Assembly: GCA_016291725.1 (NCBI GenBank)
Contig: JAEEYJ010000061.1
Coordinates: 1-11,895 of the forward strand
Direction of reading: 5' to 3'
Length of the DNA: 11,895 nucleotides
Origin: Solobacterium sp.
Lineage (GTDB): Bacteria > Bacillota_I > Bacilli_A > Erysipelotrichales > Erysipelotrichaceae
Shown here: in pieces, positions 5,573 through 11,895 of the stretch
Numbering within the stretch: the stretch's first letter is position 1
How the letters are laid out: each line of letters starts with the position of its first letter
Made by a program: the position numbers and the translations under genes
Notes under the pieces: generated by a model
Databases searched by the model: none
Seen by the model: only the letters and a program-made list of their open reading frames with translations
Told to the model about the DNA's origin: nothing

Positions 5573-7066
5573 ATGCCGGAATACAACGAAGAAGAATATC
5601 TGGATATCCCCAGACATACATTCATAGATGAAAGAGAGTCACAGTACGAACTGAAGATCAGAAGACTGAAACTGCTCTGTCTCGCACTGCTTACGCTATG
5701 TGTCATGATGGCCGGTGCACTCGGCGGTCTTTTCTATGCCACAACGCACAGAAACTATGAGGCATCGGAAAAGTTCGGACAGGCGCTGGGCATCATGGAG
5801 AATGACTGGTTCTTTGCAGAAGGGATCGAAAACGCGCATGAACGCCTGACGGACCAGGCGCTCAAAGGCATGACCACCAACGAAGAAGACCCGCATACTT
5901 CCTATATGACCCGCCAGGAACAGGAAGAATTCGTTCAGGGCATCAACCGGAACTTTGTCGGGATCGGCGTCCAGTTCTTCCAGCTTGCGGATGAAACACC
6001 GATGATCGAACGGGTCTTCAAAGGGGCCCCTGCGGAAGAAGCCGGTGTCCTGCCGGGAGATATCATCTACAGCGTGGAAGGCATCCTGGTGCAGGGATTG
6101 TCCAACGATGAGATCGTTGATCTCGTCCGCGGAGAAGCCGGCACAGTCGTACATATGCAGTTCAAACGGGGCGAGGAGATTCTTTCGATAAACATCACCC
6201 GGCGGGAGATCGCTACGACAGTCTACGGTGAAAAGGAAGGAGACGCCGGAATCCTGGTAATCAGCCAGTTCGGCAACTCTACAGCCGATGAAACAGCCGT
6301 CTTCCTGCAGGAATTCATGGATGACGGCATTGAAAAGCTGATCATTGATCTTCGGGACAATGGCGGCGGCTATGTCCTGTCCCTGCAGAAGACAGCCGGC
6401 CTGTTCCTGGACCGCGGTGCAGTCGCCCTGATTGAGGAAGACAGTGCCGGAAAGCAGACCATCGAAAGTGTTGCCGGCAAACGGATCTGGAATACGGCAG
6501 CACCGATCATCATCCTGGTCAATGAGGGAACAGCCAGCGCTGCAGAAGCCTTTACCCTTGCGCTGAAGGAGCAGCGGGACAATGTCACAGTGCTCGGCAC
6601 AGTGACCTACGGCAAGGGCACAGCCCAGGTTTCCTATCCTCTGGGAGACGGGTCCTATCTGAAGTACACCTATGCCAAGTGGCTATCACCGGGCGGAAAC
6701 TGGATCAATGGAACAGGAATCACACCGGATGAGGTCGTAGAGCTGCCCTACATCCTGAATATCACAGCCTATACATTCACCGGTGAAGACGATATCTACC
6801 GGCATGATTCCGTCGGACAGGCCGTACAGATCGCCCAATACGCACTGGAGTATCTGGGATATGAAGTCGACCGCACGGACGGCTATTTCTCCGCACAGAC
6901 CGAAAGAGCCTTGTATGCGTTCGCCCAGGATAAGGATTACAGCTGTGACGGTACGCTGGATGAGGACCTGCTCAACCAGTTGATCCAGGCTGTCCTGTAT
7001 GACTGGATGACGGAAAAAACACATGACACCCAGTTCCAGAGGGCAATGGAGATCCTGAATGGCTGA
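5573..7066 (+). CDS. S41 C-terminal processing peptidase (CtpA/CtpB type)
   Basis: A membrane-anchored serine protease of the Ctp/Prc family, probably acting on secreted or wall proteins. The 497-residue product has a charged cytoplasmic N-terminus, one TM helix (about 33-55), a PDZ domain (about 128-210, with GIGVQF, then [15 protein letters not shown]), the S41 core (about 220-390) and a C-terminal PG_binding_1 domain (about 412-476). The catalytic residues can be placed: S322 in [10 protein letters not shown]348 in TYGKGTAQ and Q352, plus IDLRDNGGG near 258-266. B. subtilis CtpA also has a C-terminal wall-binding domain. The start at 5573 is preferred because GAGG (5561-5564) is 8 bases upstream; an in-frame ATG at 5468 lies deep in the M23 gene without a ribosome site. 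It overlaps uvrB by 8 bases. Its position beside the M23 gene suggests that wall hydrolases or their regulators are substrates, which is inference. Confidence 0.93.
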   Translation: MPEYNEEEYLDIPRHTFIDERESQYELKIRRLKLLCLALLTLCVMMAGALGGLFYATTHRNYEASEKFGQALGIMENDWFFAEGIENAHERLTDQALKGMTTNEEDPHTSYMTRQEQEEFVQGINRNFVGIGVQFFQLADETPMIERVFKGAPAEEAGVLPGDIIYSVEGILVQGLSNDEIVDLVRGEAGTVVHMQFKRGEEILSINITRREIATTVYGEKEGDAGILVISQFGNSTADETAVFLQEFMDDGIEKLIIDLRDNGGGYVLSLQKTAGLFLDRGAVALIEEDSAGKQTIESVAGKRIWNTAAPIIILVNEGTASAAEAFTLALKEQRDNVTVLGTVTYGKGTAQVSYPLGDGSYLKYTYAKWLSPGGNWINGTGITPDEVVELPYILNITAYTFTGEDDIYRHDSVGQAVQIAQYALEYLGYEVDRTDGYFSAQTERALYAFAQDKDYSCDGTLDEDLLNQLIQAVLYDWMTEKTHDTQFQRAMEILNG

Positions 7067-9038
7067 AGAGAGACATTTTGAACTGGTATCACCGTTCCAT
7101 CCGACCGGAGACCAGCCGCAGGCCATTGATGAGCTGGTGGAAGGACTGCTGTCAGGAAAGAAGGAACAGGTCCTGGAAGGCGCGACCGGCACCGGCAAGA
7201 CGTTTACCATGGCAAATATCATTGCCCGGGTGAACCGCCCTACGCTGGTCTTCTCTCACAATAAGACCCTGGCCGGCCAGCTTTACAGTGAATTCAAGGA
7301 ACTCTTCCCGCACAACCGGGTGGAGTTCTTCGTGTCCAACTTCGACTACTACCAGCCGGAAGCCTATGTACCGCGTACCGATATGTACATTGAAAAGACA
7401 GCGGATATCAACGAAGAGCTCGATATGTTCCGGGAATCCACCCTGAACTCCCTCAGCGAAAGAAGGGATACCATCGTCGTTGCGTCCGTTGCCTGCATCT
7501 ACGCGGCCAGTGACCCGGTGGAGTACCGGAACATGTTCGTTACGGTACGGGTAGGCGAGGAATATGAGCGCAATGCCTTGCTGAGGCGCTTTGTCGAGCT
7601 GCAGTACACCCGCAATGATATGGACCGGCAGCGCGGTACGATGCGGGTCCGCGGCGATGTCATCGAACTGACGCCGTCCTGGACGGATCAGTTTACGATC
7701 CGCATCGAACTCTTCGGCGATGAGATTGACCGTATCACCGAAGTGGATCCCGTAACGGGAAGAACCCTGAATGCCTATCAGTTCTACAACATCTTCCCGG
7801 CCAGCGGCTATGCCAGGTCGCATGAAACCATGATGCGGGCCTGCGATGATATTGAGGCAGAGCTGAAGGAGCGCCTGAAGTACTTTGAAGAAGCCGGCAA
7901 ACCGCTGGAGAAGGAGCGTCTGGAACAGCGTACAATGTTTGATCTGGAAGCGCTGCGGGAGAACGGCTACTGCTCGGGCATTGAGAACTATTCCATGCAT
8001 ATTGACGGCAGGAAGCCCGGGCAGAGGCCCTGGAACCTGTTCGACTACTTCCCGGATGACTATCTGCTGATCGTGGATGAAAGCCACACCAGCCTGCCCC
8101 AGATCCGGGGCATGTACAACGGAGACCACCAGCGCAAACAGACACTGGTGGACTACGGATTCCGCCTGCCCAGCGCTCTGGACAACCGTCCCATGCGCTT
8201 TGATGAATTCGAAGGGATGATCAATCAGGTCATCTACTGCAGCGCAACACCGGGAGACTATGAACTGAACCGGGTGGAGCATGTTACGGAGCAGGTAATC
8301 CGTCCGACAGGTCTGCTGGACCCGAAGATCACCGTTCGTCCTACCCACGGACAGATCGATGATATCTGTGAACAGCTTGACCTGAGGATTGACCGGGGAG
8401 AACGTGTACTGATCACAACCCTGACCGTACGCATGGCAGAAGACCTGACGGAGTATCTGAAGGAAAGGAACTACAAGGTCGCCTACCTGCACCATGAAAC
8501 AAAGACCCTGGAGCGCACCGAGATCATCCGCCAGCTTCGTCTGGGGAAGATCGACGCCATCATCGGCATCAACCTGCTGCGGGAAGGACTGGATATTCCC
8601 GAAGTCTCCCTCGTCTGCATCCTGGATGCGGACAAGGAAGGCTTCCTGCGCAGCGAACGCTCCTTGATCCAGACCATCGGCCGCGCTGCCAGAAACGAAC
8701 ACGGTGAAGTGTACATGTACGCGGATACCATCACCGATTCCATGAAGAAGGCGATTGATGAGACCAACCGCAGACGCTCCATCCAGGAAGCGTACAACGA
8801 ACGCAACGGAATCATCCCCCACACAGTTGTAAAGCCGGTGGAGGACGCAATCCGCGGCATAGAAACCAAGGAAATGACGGCGAAGTATCTTAGCCGCAAG
8901 ACAAAGATGTCGAAGCAGGACATGAGCCGGATGATCGCAGATCTGGAGAAGGAGATGCGGGATGCCGCCAAGGTGCTTGACTTCGAACGAGCCGCTCAGC
9001 TCAGGGATATCATCTTTGAACTGAAATCAGAAGACTGA
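7059..9038 (+). CDS. uvrB: UvrB, excinuclease ABC subunit B
   Basis: The damage-verification helicase-like subunit of nucleotide excision repair, loaded by UvrA and followed by UvrC incision. The full-length 659-residue protein has Walker A GATGTGKT (41-48), motif II DESH (340-343), motif [10 protein letters not shown] (538-545) and the C-terminal UVR coiled coil (625-658) that contacts UvrC. The beta-hairpin region reads [15 protein letters not shown] (91-105): the usual tyrosine pair before DYY is Asn94-Phe95 here. GGAG (7048-7051) lies 7 bases before the ATG, and the start overlaps the end of the S41 gene by 8 bases, so it is co-transcribed with the wall genes. uvrA, often the next gene, is not present downstream. 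Confidence 0.97.
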   Translation: MAEERHFELVSPFHPTGDQPQAIDELVEGLLSGKKEQVLEGATGTGKTFTMANIIARVNRPTLVFSHNKTLAGQLYSEFKELFPHNRVEFFVSNFDYYQPEAYVPRTDMYIEKTADINEELDMFRESTLNSLSERRDTIVVASVACIYAASDPVEYRNMFVTVRVGEEYERNALLRRFVELQYTRNDMDRQRGTMRVRGDVIELTPSWTDQFTIRIELFGDEIDRITEVDPVTGRTLNAYQFYNIFPASGYARSHETMMRACDDIEAELKERLKYFEEAGKPLEKERLEQRTMFDLEALRENGYCSGIENYSMHIDGRKPGQRPWNLFDYFPDDYLLIVDESHTSLPQIRGMYNGDHQRKQTLVDYGFRLPSALDNRPMRFDEFEGMINQVIYCSATPGDYELNRVEHVTEQVIRPTGLLDPKITVRPTHGQIDDICEQLDLRIDRGERVLITTLTVRMAEDLTEYLKERNYKVAYLHHETKTLERTEIIRQLRLGKIDAIIGINLLREGLDIPEVSLVCILDADKEGFLRSERSLIQTIGRAARNEHGEVYMYADTITDSMKKAIDETNRRRSIQEAYNERNGIIPHTVVKPVEDAIRGIETKEMTAKYLSRKTKMSKQDMSRMIADLEKEMRDAAKVLDFERAAQLRDIIFELKSED

Positions 9039-9059
9039 CGGAGAACACTCTCCGTTTTT
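9038..9059 (+). terminator. Intrinsic terminator after uvrB
   Basis: ACGGAGA (9038-9044) pairs with TCTCCGT (9049-9055) around an ACAC loop and runs into five T's (9055-9059). The stem begins on the last base of the uvrB stop codon. It probably ends the ftsE-to-uvrB unit, but with a 7-bp stem and short T-run some readthrough into tex is likely; no clear tex promoter is visible in the 16 bases that follow. Confidence 0.75.
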
Positions 9060-9075
9060 CAGCCCAGGAGGACAA

Positions 9076-11316
9076 ATGGACAACAGAACCATCAAAGCAA
9101 TTGCAGCAGAACTGCACATCGGTGAAGACCAGGTCCAGAAGACACTGGATCTTCTGGAAGAGAATACCGTACCGTTCATCGCCAGATACCGCAAGGACGC
9201 AACCCACGGACTGGATGAAGAGCAGATCCTGTTCATAGAAAAACAGTACCGGTATGAACAGAAACTGGCGGAGCGCAAGGAAGCAGTGCTGAACCTGATC
9301 GAACAGCAGGGAAAGCTGACGGAAGAGATCCGTACAGCCGTCATGGCCTGTACCAGACTCTCCGAAGTGGAGGATCTGTACAAACCGTACAAGCAGAAGA
9401 AAAAGACACGGGCAGCGGAAGCCGTCCGCAAGGGACTGCAGCCGCTGGCGGAGTATCTGCTGAGCAGTGTGCCGGGCGATGTACTGCAGGAAGCAGGGAA
9501 ATACCTGAATGAGGAAGTGCAGAGCGCTGAAGACGCACTGCAGGGCGCAAAGGACATCATTGCGGAGATGGTCAGCGACCAGGCAAAGCTGCGGTGGCAC
9601 TTCAAAGAGATCATCCAGAAGGAAGGCATACTTGCGACAAAGCTGAAAAAGGATGCCAAGGATGAAAAGAAGATCTATGAAATGTACTACGACCGCCGGG
9701 AAGCGCTGCGCTGCTGTGCGGATCACCGGATCATGGCCGTGGACCGGGCAGAGAAGGAAAAGGTACTGGCTGTAACGATCGACTACGACCATGATCGCCT
9801 GATCGAAGAAGCCTGCCGGGAATACGCAGGAAACCTGCCGGAAGACCGCAGGCAGATCGTCCGTGACGCAGTCAGGGACGGCTGTGAACGCCTTCTGTTC
9901 CCGAGCATAGAGAATGAGATCCGTTCGGATCTGAGCGAACGGGCACAGAAAGCTTCCATAGAGGTTTTCTCCATGAACCTCGAAAAGCTGCTGCTGCAGC
10001 CGCCGATCAAAGGGAGAACGGTACTTGGCTTTGATCCTGGCTTCTACAACGGCTGCAAGCTTGCGGTGCTGGATGAAACCGGAAAGATGCTGGTAGTTGA
10101 CAAGATCTACCCGTTCCGGAAGAACGGTGACGCAGAGGGTTCGGAAAAGAAGCTCCTGGCACTGATCCGCAGGTACGGTGTCAGATTGATCGCGATCGGC
10201 AACGGTACAGCCTCCCGTGAAAGCGAGAAGCTGGTCGCGGAAGTCATCCGGAAGAACAATCTCCCGGTCAGCTACGCCATCGTATCCGAAGCCGGTGCAT
10301 CCGTGTGGTCCGCCCAGGAAGATGCCCGCAAGGAGTTCCCGGACCTGGCTGTTGAAGAGCGCTCAGCGGTCTCCATCGGCAGAAGGCTGCTGGATCCTCT
10401 GGCAGAACTCATCAAGATTGATCCGAAGGCCATCGGTGTCGGCCAGTACCAGCATGATCTGCCGGTCAAGGAATTGAATGAACGTTTGGATGAAGCCATC
10501 ATGAAGTGCGTCAACCGGACCGGCGCCGATCTGAACACAGCGTCCGAAGCGCTTCTGAAGCATATCTCCGGACTGAACAGTGCGATTGCCAAGGAGATTG
10601 TCAGCTACCGGGATGAACACGGCCGGTTTACCAGCCGTACCCAGCTGATGGATGTCAAGCGGCTCGGACCGAAAGCATACACCCAGTGTGCCGGCTTCCT
10701 GCGCATTGTCGGCGGTGAAGAGCCGCTGGACGCTACCGCAATCCATCCGGAGTCCTACGAAGCCGCAAGGAAGCTGATGTCGCAATGCGGAATCACAGCC
10801 CTGGGACAGCCGGACATTGCGTTCAATGTGAAGGGCAGTGATCTCGGCATTGACGACTACACCCTCAAGGATATTGAAGACGCGATCCGGCAGCCGCTGC
10901 GGGATTACCGTGAGCAGTTTGACGGCGCGCTTCTGCGCAGTGATGTACTGGAGCTCAGTGATCTCCACACCGGAGACAAGCTTTCCGGCACGGTGCGCAA
11001 TGTCGTGGATTTCGGTGCCTTTGTGGACATCGGCCTTCACGATGACGGACTGGTGCATGTTTCCCGGATGTCCGTGCAGCGCATCAGCCATCCTTCGGAG
11101 GTCCTTTCCGTCGGCGATATCGTGGATGTATACATCTACGAAGTGGATGAGGAGAGGCAGAAAGTAGCCTTGAGCCTGCTGCCGCTGGATGTGCTTGCCA
11201 ACCGGAACAAACGGCACAATGACCGCCCGAAAAAGAAAAAGCCGGCACCGAAGCAGGCAACGATGGAAGATGCGACGAAGCGGCTTCTGGAACGCTTCGG
11301 TCCGAAACACAAATAA
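9076..11316 (+). CDS. tex: Tex-family RNA-binding transcription accessory protein
   Basis: A cytoplasmic nucleic-acid-binding protein of the Tex family, linked to transcription and, in some bacteria, to toxin gene expression and RNA decay. The 746-residue length is normal. Domains in order: helical Tex N-terminus (about 1-190, with PFIARYRKDATHGLDE), a linker, a YqgF RNase H-like domain (about 315-442, opening LGFDPGFYNGCKLAV), the conserved IGVGQYQHDL motif (453-462), tandem HhH (about 485-545, ending LGPKAYTQCAGFLRI), and an S1 RNA-binding domain (about 633-702, with GTVRNVVDFGAFVDIG), then a Lys-rich tail. Where many Tex proteins have Arg after DPGF or DPGL, this one has Tyr324. AGGAGG (9066-9071) is 4 bases before the ATG. 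The gene follows the uvrB terminator and is one base from the acetyltransferase gene. Confidence 0.95.
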   Translation: MDNRTIKAIAAELHIGEDQVQKTLDLLEENTVPFIARYRKDATHGLDEEQILFIEKQYRYEQKLAERKEAVLNLIEQQGKLTEEIRTAVMACTRLSEVEDLYKPYKQKKKTRAAEAVRKGLQPLAEYLLSSVPGDVLQEAGKYLNEEVQSAEDALQGAKDIIAEMVSDQAKLRWHFKEIIQKEGILATKLKKDAKDEKKIYEMYYDRREALRCCADHRIMAVDRAEKEKVLAVTIDYDHDRLIEEACREYAGNLPEDRRQIVRDAVRDGCERLLFPSIENEIRSDLSERAQKASIEVFSMNLEKLLLQPPIKGRTVLGFDPGFYNGCKLAVLDETGKMLVVDKIYPFRKNGDAEGSEKKLLALIRRYGVRLIAIGNGTASRESEKLVAEVIRKNNLPVSYAIVSEAGASVWSAQEDARKEFPDLAVEERSAVSIGRRLLDPLAELIKIDPKAIGVGQYQHDLPVKELNERLDEAIMKCVNRTGADLNTASEALLKHISGLNSAIAKEIVSYRDEHGRFTSRTQLMDVKRLGPKAYTQCAGFLRIVGGEEPLDATAIHPESYEAARKLMSQCGITALGQPDIAFNVKGSDLGIDDYTLKDIEDAIRQPLRDYREQFDGALLRSDVLELSDLHTGDKLSGTVRNVVDFGAFVDIGLHDDGLVHVSRMSVQRISHPSEVLSVGDIVDVYIYEVDEERQKVALSLLPLDVLANRNKRHNDRPKKKKPAPKQATMEDATKRLLERFGPKHK

Positions 11317-11317
11317 C

Positions 11318-11887
11318 ATGAATGCGGAAATCGATATCAACGGTGTAACACTGAAGACGGAGAGACTGACCATCCGTCCCTGGCGCATGGCGGACCTGGC
11401 GGACTTCTATGAATACGCATCGGCCGACGGTGTCGGTCAGGCAGCCGGTTGGTCACCGCATCAATCCATCGATGAATCCCGGATGATCCTCACGATGTTC
11501 ATCGAAGGAAAGAACGAATTTGCCCTGGAATACAATGGCAAAGCCATCGGTTCGCTGGGAATCGAACGGTACAATGAAGAACGTTTCCCTGAATTTGAAA
11601 CGATGCAGTGCCGGGAAATCGGCTATGTCCTCGGCAGGGACTACTGGGGACAGGGGCTGATGACGGAAGCTGTCAGGGAATTGATCCAGTATCTGTTTGA
11701 GGATGTGAAACTGGACGTTATCCTCTGCAGTCATTTCATCGGCAATATCCGTTCGGCACGCGTCAAGCAGAAGAACGGATTCCGGCATTATTCCTTCGGC
11801 AGATACCATACGCTGATGGACACCTGGGTGGATGATGATACGGGCATTCTTACCCGGAAGGAATGGCAGGACAGAAACCCCGGATAA
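11318..11887 (+). CDS. GNAT-family N-acetyltransferase (RimJ/RimL-like)
   Basis: A 189-residue acetyltransferase that would transfer acetyl from acetyl-CoA to an amine. Visible marks are LKTERLTIRPWRMADLADFYEYA near the N-terminus (RimJ/RimL and Acetyltransf_3 style), the central IGSLGIERYNEE strand, GYVLGRDYWGQGLMTEAV (about 107-124) covering the acetyl-CoA loop (consensus Q/RxxGxG/A, here WGQGLM), and NIRSARVKQKNGF, the usual C-terminal N..S..xxKxGF signature. The substrate cannot be told; relatives act on ribosomal protein N-termini, antibiotics or metabolites. The start at 11318 is one base after the tex stop codon with no Shine-Dalgarno-like sequence before it, so translation probably depends on ribosomes finishing tex. 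The frame is open further upstream within tex, but the sequence there is a basic, non-GNAT shadow. Confidence 0.88.
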   Translation: MNAEIDINGVTLKTERLTIRPWRMADLADFYEYASADGVGQAAGWSPHQSIDESRMILTMFIEGKNEFALEYNGKAIGSLGIERYNEERFPEFETMQCREIGYVLGRDYWGQGLMTEAVRELIQYLFEDVKLDVILCSHFIGNIRSARVKQKNGFRHYSFGRYHTLMDTWVDDDTGILTRKEWQDRNPG

Positions 11888-11895
11888 TCCCGGGG
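11878..11895 (+). terminator. Probable terminator hairpin cut by the window end
   Basis: CCCCGG (11878-11883) and CCGGGG (11890-11895) form a 6-bp GC stem around ATAATC, with the acetyltransferase stop codon in the loop. Three A's precede the stem. The expected T-run would lie just past the window, so this is provisional. Confidence 0.55.

Noticed and set aside
7152..8822. Long - strand open frame (556 codons) opposite uvrB
   Set aside because: It is fully antisense to a clear uvrB, has no recognisable domain and no ribosome site. It is a shadow of codon bias on the coding strand.
10363..11388. - strand open frame of 341 codons opposite tex
   Set aside because: Shadow of tex. Its product has no motif, and it runs across the tex/acetyltransferase junction without sense.
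1..11895. CRISPR array, insertion sequence, prophage, toxin-antitoxin or defence island
   Set aside because: No spaced direct repeats, transposase, integrase or terminal inverted repeats were found, and the genes are conserved housekeeping types with uniform codon use.

Overview
The window is a gene-dense bacterial chromosome segment with a moderately GC-rich composition, strong AGGAGG-type ribosome binding sites and short gaps. Eleven protein genes and one tRNA gene are supported. Ten of the protein genes are on the + strand; the tRNA and one VanZ-family gene are on the - strand. Gene content points to Bacillota: an FtsEX module with a secreted M23 hydrolase, a C-terminal processing protease, a YqeY-like protein, VanZ and a Gram-positive-type Tex. 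The UvrB and M23 proteins made me think of the Erysipelotrichia, but that is recognition from memory and low confidence. No mobile element, CRISPR array, rRNA or prophage gene is visible, and no stretch of more than about 100 bases lacks a gene.

Layout. 1-165: a tRNA-Leu(UAG) gene leaving on the - strand, sharing a short divergent promoter region with yqeY. 166-1200: yqeY, then a DUF4342-type small protein whose promoter is bracketed by two near-identical palindromes that look like repressor operators; the unit ends in a strong intrinsic terminator. 1240-1996: a monofunctional AroQ chorismate mutase overlapping a YbaK/EbsC-type Cys-tRNA(Pro) deacylase. 1983-2450 (- strand): a VanZ-family membrane protein, converging on and overlapping the deacylase gene.

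2542-9059 is the core of the window: ftsE, ftsX, a secreted coiled-coil M23 peptidase, an S41 processing protease with PDZ and peptidoglycan-binding domains, and uvrB. Most are joined by short overlaps, and the unit ends in a terminator that begins at the uvrB stop codon. FtsEX is a transmembrane ABC system that mechanically gates murein hydrolases during division or elongation. Here the coiled-coil protein fused to an apparently intact LytM/M23 domain is the obvious partner, and the S41 protease is anchored in the same membrane facing the same wall. So four adjacent genes plausibly form a cell-wall remodelling unit, with uvrB (nucleotide excision repair) as a syntenic passenger.

9076-11895: tex, encoding an S1/YqgF/HhH RNA-binding factor, is followed one base later by a GNAT acetyltransferase gene with no visible ribosome binding site. 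A hairpin at the window edge is probably the start of the terminator.

Most of the window is conserved housekeeping content, and I do not see a clearly new system. The observations most worth following up are the twin-operator promoter of the DUF4342 gene, the FtsEX / active-M23 / S41 arrangement with an unusual Cys-rich M23 domain, and the replaced tyrosine pair in the UvrB beta-hairpin.
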